Of a DNA stretch of 56,835 nt, positions 9,501 to 18,600 are shown in pieces (the first letter of the stretch is position 1; every line of letters starts with the position of its first letter). Made by a program: the position numbers and the translations under genes. Below the pieces are notes generated by a model. It searched no databases, was not told the DNA's origin, and saw only the letters and a program-made list of their open reading frames with translations. The DNA is from an uncultured Clostridia bacterium (GTDB lineage Bacteria > Bacillota > Clostridia > TANB77 > CAG-508), in NCBI GenBank assembly GCA_947623595.1, contig CANQHC010000012.1:1-56835 (forward strand). Direction: 5' to 3'.

Positions 9501-12188
9501 TACTGTGCTAAAGTCTACTATTTGATCAGCCCTCTTCCAATCATTTGCTGGATTGCCTAGGTCTTTGGTTGCATCTTCATTTGTGCTATAATATACTGTT
9601 GCTACTTTTTGTAACTTTTCTGATAGTCTAATTGGTCCTTTCATTTTAGTATCAAAATTTGAACCTAAATCTGTTCCATTAATTGTATATTTATTTCCTG
9701 AAAAAGGTATTCTTCCTAGAACTTTTACCTCACTTACTGTGCTTGAATAGTTATTTGTCATTGATATTATTATATCTGCTGTACTTTGATTCTTTGTTAC
9801 TAGTGCTATTTGTGGTCCTACTGCAATATTTTTGTCGTCATCATAGTTTGCTGCTGTTTGGCTTGTTAGTAATGAGTCTGGCGAAATTAGACTTATCTTT
9901 GCTAGAGTTATTCCTATTTTTTCATTTTTATTTAGATTATCATTTACATCTTTTTCATCTTTAGTTGTTTCCCAATATTGTACTGCATTTGCGTTATAAT
10001 AATGTAATTCTATGTTTTGGGTTTGTGTTACTATTCTTGGGTCTGGAGTGATGTCGGCATCTACAACTATGCTATATGTAGTTGGGTTTGTATTTTCAGT
10101 ATTAATTTTTATATAACATATTCCATCTTCAATAAATTGCTCATAGCTTGATATTTTAACCGTTTTCTCTTCTGATGTTACACTATTTAATTCAACATCC
10201 ACTATATTTTCTGGTAGTTTTAATAAAAATGCTCCATTTACCCATTTTACTTGATTTTCATTTGTATTAGCATTAGCATTTATGGTTATTTTCATATTTT
10301 TTTCTGTTTTTTGAGTTGATATCGCACTTTTGCTCAAATATAGTGATGCTATTGAGTATGGTTCTTCATAATTTGCTTTATGAATTGAAGTTGCTATATA
10401 GTTTTCTCCTAAATATCCACTTAAATTTGATTGTATGTATGATAATTCATCAAATTTTTCTTTTTCATAGTGGTTAGTTATATATTCATCATCTAATTGC
10501 TTGATGTTGTAGACATATAATATAGTATTAGCTTTTGTTTTACTTGTTTCTACTCTAATATGTCTTACCGGCTCTGAATAAATGTATGGCTTAGTTGATG
10601 TGTATGTTGTCCAATTTTGCTTATTAAATGTTCCTAAAACTTCGTCTGTTTCATCATCATATATTTTGATTTCTCCATCTTCTCCTAACATATCGGATGG
10701 GTTTGAAAAATATATTCCTATATTGCTTGTTAATTCCTCCATTGATTCCTTAGTGGTTCCATCTTGTTTTATGAATTCGTCAAATAGCTTTTGACTAGCA
10801 TCTTTTGGAGTTTCCTTCATTGTTATTCCAGAGCTTTCACCATTTGTACCTGTGTAAGCTCTCCATTCAACTGTGTAATTATCATCTTTTTCTTCACTTG
10901 ATATTTCATTATATATTTTTAATGGTTTCTCTTTTGATATTAAATATCTTTCTGTTGGCCTATACACATATTTTCCAACTCTTATTTGAAAACTAGGGTC
11001 ATATTGTTGAACTACTGGTTTCATGTATGACACCAATATTATCTGATTTTCTTCATTTGATCTTTCTGGGTTTTTAAATTCTGGATTTGGATTGTTATGT
11101 CCTTCATAATATGCTTTTACTGGTATTCTTAAATTTATGTATTCTTGCCCTAAATCTGTAAATGCTGATAATGGATATACTACACTAATTTGAAAATTAT
11201 TGTATTTTGAAATTGTATTTGTTACTAGGCCAGTTTCTTCATTTAGTGTTGATTCTTTTTCTGCTATGAATGTTCTGTTTTGATCATTATATTTTAATTT
11301 TACATTGCTATTTGTACTTTCTACTCGTATTGGATCTTGGTTGTTTAATTGTGGAATTGTTCCTTCTACTACTGCTCTTTTTAGAATTAATTCTTCTTTT
11401 GTTTCCTCAGTATATATTGTAAAGTCTATTTTTAATTCACCTTTTTCTTGGTTTATTCCAGTATCTATATTTCCTTTTTGTTCTAAATTAGTAATTCTCA
11501 TTTTTGTATATCCATGCCAATCTACTTTGAAATCTACTTTTTTATAAATTGGTGTTCTTGTATGTTCTTCATTATCTGATACGTGGACTCCAGTTAAAGT
11601 AATGCTGTTTATTTTACTATAATTTTTAGCATTTTTTCCTATTGCAGATGTTATGGTACTTGGCTGTGCATAATCTCCTGAACGCACTATTCCTGTTAAT
11701 AGTTTTTGTGTTCCGTTATTTATATTATTTAATTTTATCTCTTTTATATTTAAACCTATTGCATTTTCTCTTACTTCGTTATCTTTTGGTATTGCAGTTT
11801 CTAGATAGAAGTTGTCACTATTTATTCTAATAACACCTTCTTCTAAATGTCCGTCGGTAAGCACATTTAATTGCATGTATAGAGTGTCATATTCTCCTAC
11901 TTTTCTGCAGGTTCCTCTTACTCCATCTGCTATTCCATCGCCATCTATGTCACGCAAAAAGAAGGCATCAAATTCAACAAATTGTGAGCCTGTATCTTTT
12001 GCTCCATCCCCCTCTTTTACTTTCTCATATGTCATCGTTCTTGCGATTTCACCTGTTGGATTAAAGTTTTCAATTTTTCCATTGGTTAATAGCAGTGTAG
12101 CAATTACTAACATTGCTAATATTGCACTGGTTATAATTATTAACTTTCCTTTCAGATTGAACCTCTTTGTAGTTTTTTCTTTTGACAT
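585..12188 (-). CDS. Gene A: giant modular cell-surface protein with beta-propeller cassette (3867 aa)
   Basis: I chose the ATG at 12188 because GGAGGT (12201-12196) lies 7 nt upstream; an in-frame ATG at 12203 overlaps that RBS. The order is a short basic tail and membrane segment (about 15-37), a family-specific region with a DIDGDGIAD loop near residue 80, and four SpaA-like domains (about 960-1440). Next come 14 beta-propeller repeats (about 1460-2310), an InlB-like repeat, a fifth SpaA, two MucBP, a second InlB-like repeat and a MucBP. The stalk ends with an isopeptide-forming domain, a Cna-B, one DUF11, another isopeptide-forming domain, a MucBP, a further isopeptide-forming domain and a last DUF11-like domain. 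The C-terminus is SIKTGEEQ, a membrane segment and a short tail (QISRKTNNTK). It lacks the four membrane-proximal MucBP domains of B, C and D. A surface fibre or adhesin role is inferred from domain families. Confidence 0.85.
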   Translation of the reverse strand: MSKEKTTKRFNLKGKLIIITSAILAMLVIATLLLTNGKIENFNPTGEIARTMTYEKVKEGDGAKDTGSQFVEFDAFFLRDIDGDGIADGVRGTCRKVGEYDTLYMQLNVLTDGHLEEGVIRINSDNFYLETAIPKDNEVRENAIGLNIKEIKLNNINNGTQKLLTGIVRSGDYAQPSTITSAIGKNAKNYSKINSITLTGVHVSDNEEHTRTPIYKKVDFKVDWHGYTKMRITNLEQKGNIDTGINQEKGELKIDFTIYTEETKEELILKRAVVEGTIPQLNNQDPIRVESTNSNVKLKYNDQNRTFIAEKESTLNEETGLVTNTISKYNNFQISVVYPLSAFTDLGQEYINLRIPVKAYYEGHNNPNPEFKNPERSNEENQIILVSYMKPVVQQYDPSFQIRVGKYVYRPTERYLISKEKPLKIYNEISSEEKDDNYTVEWRAYTGTNGESSGITMKETPKDASQKLFDEFIKQDGTTKESMEELTSNIGIYFSNPSDMLGEDGEIKIYDDETDEVLGTFNKQNWTTYTSTKPYIYSEPVRHIRVETSKTKANTILYVYNIKQLDDEYITNHYEKEKFDELSYIQSNLSGYLGENYIATSIHKANYEEPYSIASLYLSKSAISTQKTEKNMKITINANANTNENQVKWVNGAFLLKLPENIVDVELNSVTSEEKTVKISSYEQFIEDGICYIKINTENTNPTTYSIVVDADITPDPRIVTQTQNIELHYYNANAVQYWETTKDEKDVNDNLNKNEKIGITLAKISLISPDSLLTSQTAANYDDDKNIAVGPQIALVTKNQSTADIIISMTNNYSSTVSEVKVLGRIPFSGNKYTINGTDLGSNFDTKMKGPIRLSEKLQKVATVYYSTNEDATKDLGNPANDWKRADQIVDFSTVKSYLIDLGNYTLQRTEQEEFSYTIEIPRNLNYNQVSYSHHAVYFSLDTEAGKFRTQTEPNKIGFMIAKQYDLELIKYQAKTESTVPGATYFIMEADQNDGKEEGKTRVTGEDGKLVLQGLYVDRTYIVKEIKTPTSYELNPTEFRFKATEKDGRLELVEEETTDDAKNIRIIEPQGEEGYKVQIEVEDEVKASLKIVKIEKAQEEQIQNKISGVRFRIIGKNFENGRTLTTNRLGEVSLSGLSIEAEYSLEEVKAEGYYLTKPMKFKINNNEGTYELQWLKENSETTVTASKPELVKEASVTQNGVIPVINFTIENEKIPTYNLQINKIVKGEEERSIAGAKFRLYKGTQRIGDYITDTNGIITIDNLYQYEETRKLDQTYTLKELMAPDGYATIKDITFQVSKDAEGMLTLDVKDGKIKNWSADAQTNKVTIIIEDSPSFKLIKVDGEEADEGQEVRLPNTKFAMYSVENGVDQVALDSKSNILGTKEVINGKTYYTLTTNAQGEIEANLKEGLYKAVEIEASDEKYDITDKVYYFGIGASMEVPQVLVATEAKNISESTNKILMAETSDGGYVKLASFSGTITLGEYTLETKGSSKRYVAKYDADGNVQWATAISGNQSEDYTALAVGKNDEIVIGLHYRSYYIYLGEEVIRNSKSLYDDSMIIKYAPTGESGKYELDWYTTITGSGAEKLSCIALGENGEIIAGVNYLNSYITVGSERFENKSNVDSGNSMILYSDALIVKYVPVDNEEKYAVEWATSIGNELADTVSKISITEDGGLLATGNIGSESVEIGNYTLGKGGMVIKYMTDEQEKYTVEWATSIGGNIGSAVETQDKGILIGGYFNTESVEIGGYTLNNHSSSKYDSMIIKYMTDEQEKYKVSWATSFGGENDDYINSINETSDGGFIIGGRSNSQVISIEDQVLRNKSSGTSGYGSGTYSGIIIKYKPNQNDYSLDLMKSIGESGSNEIYSVEETNDGKYKVYANIGGNINLEDGTSIKGIVIIKYDPRETSISKVLTASSIEGEKEEVVKSLITTNDGGYLIGGNFKSPRIQLGSYELVNEGSYPKGMLAKYSENGEVQWAISIGSSSNEDEINSIIKTSDGGFIVRGKFGSTQVPIGDYVLNKSTTSNSSVIIKFVPTDNGEYKVDWATSIEGNGTSNINSIIEVSDAGYVAVGNFNKTIQVGESVLKSTSSDKGMIIKYSQAGQVEWVTMAENKISTVIQTSDEGLLIGGTSYISKYSKKANEVGYELEWNKEIEGEAQEILQTSNNGLIIRNKTSISKYNYVEGEEIYIKEWKISSIGTIQSIIKSSDDGFIVAGYFSNSIQVGTDELISSGSSDAMIIKFDSQGNEKWAKSIGGSNSDYIYSIVELSNGTVLAGGSFSSSDINLDGKTLPAPENNSSDGIILKVSNMPTVSEVKELIVENRRKEYKITTDVKEIDGEKGGKITGEDFMPYETVKHGGTSEKPIIMEPNTGYEIISVTVNGKEWPFSAGEDGIYTMPDFVDVREDKHIVVTYSQKSNKIVIKKIDSDTQEPIPGVKFKLEQIESESSYNTQVQTNSQGEAITQVPFGKYRITELNTPEGYLPLEKYIIIDFEAEDKKVVEIQNIKDDETEEPDDTIAIYDAENSAYIIKNKASAKVIVHHYLKENGVKTEQPVAETEKLEGKPEQQYKTKPHMDLKKYDLERDEITKQYVIPTNAVGNFKSEEVIKVDYYYEAREIPLIVHHYIQDTEEPVPLENGEKAEAEEYSGAEGSSYTTKSLLEQAEENPEKAINPKYELVEEPGNKNGTYQGDEVIVNYYYRVKKLKVVTKVKPHEETDEFGETIQVDGGTILGQNQDPYETVIYGENSQNEIKATPATGYIVKSITINNVQQEFEPNEDGTVDIEKFLAMTEDKEVVVEFERTPANVIVHHYLVGTKTKVPSREKGKQVDDENKDGYVGKMYATSPSPQVKPNYECVSNTDNTSGYMEEETIEVTYYYSLKQAEILKNQISKTATSQITEESGKVKYTINYEAEITEYIGDATIKIVDTLPYKIDEASKENLSGGVYDATKNTITWTEKVSEIDTYSNPESGKINIQKVIELVFLDIDYTKKTFENKVTGTIKLEETDQQENTDEAKAETSTEFTKTVEVTKIWNHTNNIYEIPKQIKIKLQKVASDGSKQDVAEHILDSSNKVEDETLGENKEKWKYTFEGLTKYDDDGNEIEYEIIEEEVEQNELQYYNSSVDNNTKTVTNTYIGPIISASKQATIGSDKNYVVEGDIITYTITAKNDGQIGKEVIIRDTIPEGTSFVENSIKIDTQTTTYTSQDLETGIPVMLKANSQKILSFDVTANYSPINGKIRNVAYVSEKETNETITEYKSPDTKLITSVEKTGTEKMNSTEELVNYTINYTATINNFVGKAEITIVDKLPYEIDVANSNLDNGQYNQEEKTITWTEIVENLEAGKEEDPIITRTKSILLKYIYPEEETFDENIVNTVTATTELKEPNPEKQEQPENPEIPDEITVETDEKNDDYEVLVELPTKVVVHHYFYDEETGEKTEIEVAPKEEKEGKVGESYTTTKSSQVPENYECMEEEPENHSGKMTKAPIEVNYYYTLKEETISSEITKTAKVNKSGENQANNEENNSQVEVLTNEGEPVEYTISYKVKVENYIGKVKIAIVDTLPAQIDTQKSKLAGGTYNAENNTITWEEVIENVNTYKEGNLTQDNPEDGAVTNGIFEKTVEKQILIVYKGQDLVADLTNNVKGTVTTYYPDNHPRKANEEKKTETKEDSSTVKQGYDIPFNFSVTKKIAQVSMDGKEESISKDGKIIKLEVIARKVLTSKVEVKYLITVTNTGKIAGTSNVREVLPEGFQASNNNPNYWKKQDDGTLLTNVELEPGQSKELEVVTLWKNGNDNFGTMKNRVQLEEIKNSADYVDSNKDDNEDYADVIMSIKTGEEQSISKIVLTTIGVICLIILGTAYQISRKTNNTK
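5270..7845 (-). repeat. Gene A: 14 beta-propeller repeats
   Basis: I count 14 degenerate units of about 42-75 residues built around 'TSDGG(F/Y)xxGG', 'IxxGxYxL', 'GMIIKY' and 'WATSIGG'. Unit 7 ends atypically, without the W(A/T)TS motif, as unit 7 also does in genes B and D, so a 7+7 two-propeller fold is likely. Units 11 and 12 are shortened and lose the middle strands. The units resemble SBBP-type beta-propeller repeats; which Pfam family they match would need a profile search. Confidence 0.75.
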
Positions 12189-12195
12189 TTTGCCT

Positions 12196-12201
12196 ACCTC
12201 C
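12196..12201 (-). promoter_or_regulatory. RBS of gene A
   Basis: GGAGGT lies 7 nt before the ATG at 12188. It overlaps the in-frame upstream ATG at 12203, which argues against that codon as the start. Confidence 0.8.
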
Positions 12202-12252
12202 ATACTTTACTGCATTTTTTGTATACTTATTCTTATATATAAATTTATATTT

Positions 12253-12281
12253 ATTATAATTACTTTAAGTATATAAGTAAA
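12253..12281 (-). promoter_or_regulatory. Promoter of gene A
   Basis: TTTACT (12281-12276) and TATAAT (12258-12253) are 17 bp apart, about 65 bp before the ATG at 12188. The boxes and spacing match those of genes B, C and E. Confidence 0.8.
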
Positions 12282-12527
12282 TTGGTAAAATGCTGGCAAA
12301 TACTAGTATTAGTGGTTTTTCCTACGGCGACAAGAGAGTATTTATTTTGATAAGTTCTTTACATTTTTGCGATTATTTTACAGTTTTTAGTACATTTTCC
12401 GGGCTTTCCTGTGTTTCCCTATATATTTCTTAATGTCACATTTTGTTTTGCTTTAATTTTAGAGCATTTTGGGCTATTGGCTACTTTTACTTACGGGCTC
12501 ATAAAAAAGAAGTATTCCAATGTTTAA

Positions 12528-12571
12528 TTAAAAAAACTGAAAGCTTTAATCATATGACTAAGCTTTCAGTT
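12528..12571 (-). terminator. Intrinsic terminator of gene B
   Basis: A perfect 12-bp stem (AACTGAAAGCTT / AAGCTTTCAGTT, arms 12571-12560 and 12546-12535) with a 13-nt loop is followed on the minus strand by a run of T. It begins 44 nt after the gene B stop. Confidence 0.9.
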
Positions 12572-12615
12572 CATATTATTACTTTTAATTACTATACTTA
12601 ATTTCTTTTTGAATC

Positions 12616-15600
12616 TTATTTCTGTTTTTTCTTTCTAATTACTACATTCTTACCATCTAATACCACATGCCTTATTTCTCTGTTTCTTTCTTTTTGGTAC
12701 TTTTGATATTGGTATAGTAATATTAATAAGCCAGCTGTTGCTATTGTTCCTAATGCTACTCCTAATACCTTTTGTTCTGCTCCTGTTTTAATACTCATTA
12801 CTACATCAGCTTGTGATTCATTGTCATCTTTACTACTATCTAGGTAGTTTGCTGGGTTTGTTGTATCTGTTATCTGTACTTGGTTTCTCATTGTTCCAAA
12901 GTTATTGTTTCCATTCTTCCATATTGCTACAACTTCTAAGTTTTCACTTTGTCCTGGATTTAGTTTTACTTCTGTCGTTAAGGTTCCATCTGTTTGTTTC
13001 TCCCAATAACTTGGGTTGCTATTTGATGTTTTGAAACCTGCTGGCAATGTTTCTTTAATATTTGCTGTTCCTTCTATCTCTCCTGTATTTGTTACTACCA
13101 CTTCATATTTTACTTCTACTTTTGAGGTTGTTACTTTTTTAGCTACCACTTCTAGTTTTATGATTTTTCCTTCATCATCTACTTTTGCTTGTTTTCCGTC
13201 TATGCTTGCCTCTGTTATTCTTTTTTCTACACTGAAGTTGAAGTTTAGTTTTTGGTAGTAGTAAATTACTGTGTCATTATCTTCTTTGTATAAACCTTCT
13301 TTATTTGTTGGTGCTAACTCTTCTAAATATTTGTAGTATGGTATTTCTTTTTCTTTTGTTTCATACCTTTCTCCTACATAGCCCTGTAGTTCTTCTACAT
13401 ATGTTGTTTTTAAGTCTTCTTTTCCTTCTTCATTTCCTGGCTCGCCTGGCTTAATTGTTCTTGTTATTTCTTCTCCTGTTTCTTTGTCTAGATATTTTAC
13501 TGTTATTTTTCCACTTGGAATTTTTTCATAATAGTAGGTTACATAGATTGTGTTGTTTTCATTATTTCTTTCCATTTTTCCACTGCTATTTTCTGGCTCG
13601 TTTCCTGCTTTTCTATAGCCTTCTATTACTTTTCTTGCTGTTTCATATAAGTCTCCTACTTTACCTTCTATTACTTTTTCTTGTTCTAATACTTTATTTG
13701 TTTCTTTTTCTAAATATCTTACTATTACCTTAGCTGTTAATTTTCTATAGTGATATACTACCTCTTTTGAACCTTCTTCTAATCTTCCTTCTGGAGCATC
13801 TCCTGTGGTTTCTACTAATTCATAATTTTCTAATTCGTCTTGCTTGTCTTTAGTCTTGTATGAATCTCCTACTTTTCCTTCTATTATTTGTGGGTCTGTT
13901 ATTTCATTTCCGTCTTCATCCACATATTTTGCTGTTACTCCTCCTGAGTTTTTTCTTTCATAATAGTAGGTTACTTCTGTTGCTCCTTCTACTATTTTTC
14001 CTTCTGCATTTCCTTCTACTCCTACCCAGTTATATCCTGGTATTTCTTCTTTTTCTGTCTGATAGTCACTTCCTACTTTTAAGTCTTTTTCATAACTGTA
14101 TTTCTTTTCTATTGGTTCTGTTCCGTCTTCATTTCCTGGCTGTCCTGGTTCTATGGTTTGTACTATTTCTTCTCCTGTGTCTTTATCTACATATTTTACT
14201 ACTAGTTTTCCTGTGATGTTTACATTTGTATCATAGCTTGTTTCTACTTCATTTTTTGTTTCATTTTCTGTAAATTCAATCTTGCCTTTTACATTGTTTG
14301 TTATTTTTTCTTTCTTTACATCTAAGTCTTTATACTCAACTGTAATTTCTTTTTCTACATCTACTACTTTTGCTCCATTTTCTACCGTGTTTATATGTCC
14401 TAATTCTTGTTTCCATGTAATAGTTTTTAAGTCCTCGTCATACTCTCCTCCTGCTATATTTGACTTATCTTTATCTATTTCATATGGTAGTGTATCTGTT
14501 ATTGTTAAGGTAGCTTCTCCTATATAGTCATTTATCACTGCATGGTATTTTATTTTGTAAGTAACTATTCTATTTTCATTTGTTATTTCTTCTGTTCCTG
14601 TTTTGTTAATATCACTATCTATTCGAACATTGTTTAGCCTATATTCGTTTGTTACTATAATTTTTCCTATCTGGTTTGGAGTCTCTTTTTCATCTAATTC
14701 TTGCTTGTCTGCTCCTGGTTCTATTTCTTCTGGTCCTTGCTTGTCTGCTCCTGGATTAGTTTCATCTGATTCTTGCTTTTCTACTTCTTGCTCACTTGTT
14801 TCTTGATCATTTACTTCTGAGCCACTGTCTGTAACATCCTTATTTTCTGTTATTGTTATTTGTGGTGGTTGTACATAGTATTCTAGTTCTCCTGGATTTG
14901 ACTCGCTTTCTTGTACGCTATAGTTTATTAATGCTCCTCTTTCATCATATTTTGGTAAGTTTGTAAATGTATGGGTCCAATTATTTGAATCTGATAATAC
15001 TACACTTTCTAATGTCTTATCATTCCATGTTGTTTGTCCATTTGCTGTTAATTGCACATTTACTGAGTTTGGCCTATGTTCTTTTGAATTATCATTATCA
15101 TCCCATCTCTTTTCTACCACTTTGTCTACTTTGTATTCTTGTTCTACCGTACTTGTGTCTTCTTGTTTTTTTGTTTCTTTTTCTAATTCTGGTTTTATTG
15201 GTTCTAATATATCTGGATAATATGTTGTTATGCTTCCTGTAGCTGTATTTACTAAGTTTCCTACTGGATTTTGATTATCATATACTACTTTAATTTGCTT
15301 TTCTATTGTTTTTTCAAATCTTCCTTCTGTAACAACTCCATCTTCTGGATGTTCAGGAGTTAATAATCCATCTTTATATGTATTGATGTTTTCTATTGTT
15401 TCTTCCCAGGTAATAGTATTATCTGCTGAATTATATTTACCTTCTTGTAATTGAGATGCATCTTTGTCTATTGCTGATGGTAGTTTATCCACTATTGTTA
15501 TTTTTGCTTTTCCTATGTAGTCTCTAATATTTATTTTATATTTAATATTGTATGTTACTTCTCCGTCTTCGTCTGTTAATACTTCTACATTTACTACTTT

Positions 15601-18600
15601 TGGTTCTAAGTCTGCTTCTTTTTGTTCTTGCCTTTCAACTGTTTTGCTTGCTTTTGCAGTTTTGGTCATTTCATTTTCTATTGTTTCATCATTTAATGTG
15701 TAATAGTATATAACTTCTATTGGGGTCTTTGTCATATTTCCTTCATGTTTGTCCGGTGTTTCATCTTTGCAAGTATAGTTTTGTGGCACTTCTTCTGATT
15801 TACTTGTTGTATAGCTTTCTCCTATTTTTCCAGTCTGTTCTTTATCTTCAGCTACCTTTATTTGTGTTGCTACATCATTTTCCTCATCATAGAAATAATG
15901 GTGTACTATTACTTTTGCTGGTATTTGTGCTTCTATTTCATGTGTATCTGTTTGCTCATCTGTTTTTACTGTTTTATCTTCTGGAATATCTGGCTGTTTT
16001 AAATCTGTTGTTGCTGTTACTGTATTTACTATTTTTCCTTTTAAGTTTTCTACATCTTCATAAATATATGTTAATGACATACTCTTGGTTCTGCTTATCT
16101 CTTTTGTTTCTATATTTTTATATGTGTCTATTTCATTTACCGTTTCTGTCCATGTTATTGTTTTCTTTTCTGGGTCATATACTCCTTCATCAGGTATTTG
16201 TGATTTTGATACATCTATCTTGTATGGCAATGTATCCACTATTGTTATTACTGCTTTTCCTACAAAGTTTTCTATTCTTGCTGTATAGTTAATTGTATAG
16301 TAAATTGGTGTTTCTGTTGATGTTATTGTTTCCACTGCTGTTTTTTCTACTTCTGTTGTTAATATGATTTCTGGCTTTTTGTATTCTGTTTCTACTTCAT
16401 TACTTCCCTTTTCTTCTATGTATGCCACGTTCTTTATTTTTTGATCTTCTTGTGCATAATTTACTATTACTGTGAATGTTAATTCTTTGCTTTCTTCTGT
16501 ATTTAAACTTGGTATTATCCAAGTTATTTCTTTTTCTCCTTGTACTTGTGAAGCTTCATTTGCTTCTTTAAGCCTTGTTCCTTCTGGTACTGTATCTTTT
16601 ACTTCAATATTTTCTGCTGTGATTGTTCCTGTGTTTGTTACTTTTATAGTATAGGTTATTTCATCTTCTGCTGTTACTTCATTTTTTCCTAATTTTTGTT
16701 TTCCTTCTGCATCTAGCCCTCCATCTTCATCCTGTCCTCTTTCTACACTTGCTATTCTATTTATCTTGGCTTTCTTTTCAAATGTAACTATTGGAGTTTT
16801 TACTTCATCAGTTGGAGTTTCTGGGTTTTCTTGAACTTCTGGGTCTTGAGGATTTTCTTTATCTTCTATTTCTTTTGTTATTGCTTTATTTTTGATGTCT
16901 CCTGTTATTTCTTCCTCTTGCACCTCATCTTTTACCATTACTTCAAAACTTAATGTTGTCACTGCTGGTAATACTTCATCTGTTTTTGGTTCTACATATA
17001 CTACTATTCCTTCTTCTAAGTCTTGCTGTGTTTTACTTGATACATCTACCTCTTTTCCATTTACTTCATTGCTTGTTTCTTCATTTACTCTTATTGAACC
17101 ATCTACAAAACTTGTTCCTTCTGAAATGCTATCTTTTATTAATACATTTTCTCCTAAGTCTCCTTCATTCTTTACTGTTATAACATATTTTATGATGTCT
17201 CCTTGTACTACAAAGTTTCTTCCTTCTTTTACTATTGCTACTTTCTCTGTGCTTATTTTTGGTGCTTTTACTGTGTTTTGTGTGGTTCCAGTTGGATTTT
17301 CATCTACTGTTGCTTGGTTTTCTATTATTGTTTTTCCTTCTACTCCTTTTTTCACTTTTACCCTGAAGCTTAACTCTATTTTTCCTTTTACCTCTTCAGT
17401 ACCTTCTATATTTGCTTCTTCACCGTCTAGTTTTTTATGCTTTGCTGGTACTTTTACTTTTATTCCTTCTTCTAATTCTTTTTGGGTTAATTCTGATAAT
17501 GTTTTATTTTCTCCATTTACTTCATACTCTGATAATTTATTTATTTGTATTGTTCCATTTACAAAATCAACTTCTTCTGGCAAATTATCTCTTATTGTTA
17601 CTTCTTTTTCTACACTTCCTGCATTTTCTACTGTGATTGTATATGTTATTTCTTCTCCTTTTACCACATAGTCTTTTCCGTATTGTGTTTGTGCCTTTTT
17701 GCTCTGACTTATTATTCCTTCTCCATAATTATGTACTACTTCATTTGACTCTTTCTTTGGCATATCTGGATATTCTGGGTCATCCGGTTCTTCTTCATCT
17801 TTTTTTTCTGTTATGTCTATTAAGTTTGCTCTGTTCGTTATTTTCGCATCATTATCAAGGTCATTTACTGTTACTTTAAATGACAATACTTTTTCTCCTT
17901 GTGCTGGAACTTCTATTTCAATTCCTTTATTTAAGTCTGCTTCTCCTTTTTCTGCTAGTTGTATATCTTCTCCATCTAGATTATAGCTATTGCTATTATC
18001 TACTTGAATACTTTCTGGCACAAATGTTGTTCCATCTGGAATACTGTCTTTTACTATTACTCTTGCTGGCATCGTTCCTTTGGTATTTGTTACATGAATT
18101 ATATATGTTATTGTTTCATCTTTTTGTACTGTACTTCCATTTTCTGGGCTACTTTCTTTTGTTATATTTAAGTCTGTTTTCTTTACTTCTACTTCTTTAG
18201 ATTCTGCATTTTTTCCATCCACTATTGCTATATTTTTTATTGCTTTTTCATATACTTTTTCTGCTACTTCGCCTTTGTTTAAATCATCCACTGTTACTTT
18301 AAATGTTAATACTAGTTTTCCATTTTCTACTTTTGTTTGTTCTTCTGCATCTAATACTTTCTTGCCTGGAACTATTACTTTTATTCCTTCTTCTAAATTT
18401 ACTTTTCCTAGTTGTGTTAAATCTTTTTCTATTCCATCTACTTTAAAGTTTTCCTGTTCATTTATCCTTATTGAACCTTCTTTAAATGTTAAACCTTCTG
18501 GAATACTATCTTGTATTGTTACCTCTTTTTCCAAGCTTCCTGAATTTTCTACTGTAATCATATATGTAACTTCTTGTCCTTCTAGTACATAACCTAGTTG

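Larger units (their letters stand above)
12189..12615 (-). other. Spacer B-A with conserved upstream block
   Basis: This roughly 427-bp spacer holds the terminator of gene B, a conserved block (about 12330-12525) and the promoter, leader and RBS of gene A. The block shares long runs with the C-B spacer, including GGGCTCATAAAAAAGAAGTA on the plus strand and the pair of TGTAAA motifs. The position that carries a strong hairpin in the A-E and D-C spacers (12279-12320) is here too degenerate to fold well. I see no small gene. Confidence 0.65.

Noticed and set aside
585..12188. LPXTG sorting motif and nearby sortase
   Set aside because: No LPXTG or close variant precedes the C-terminal membrane segments, and no sortase gene lies in the window.
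12189..12203. In-frame upstream start of gene A at 12203 (likewise 43369 for gene C)
   Set aside because: These ATG codons overlap the GGAGGT ribosome-binding site of the next ATG and have no good site of their own.
16892..17671. Long plus-strand open frame (259 codons) opposite gene B
   Set aside because: It is antisense to the DUF11 repeats of gene B, has Ser/Phe/Ile/Val-rich composition expected from the reverse strand, no ribosome-binding site and no recognisable domain. The many other plus-strand frames (for example 48095-49048 and 35830-36585) fail for the same reasons.
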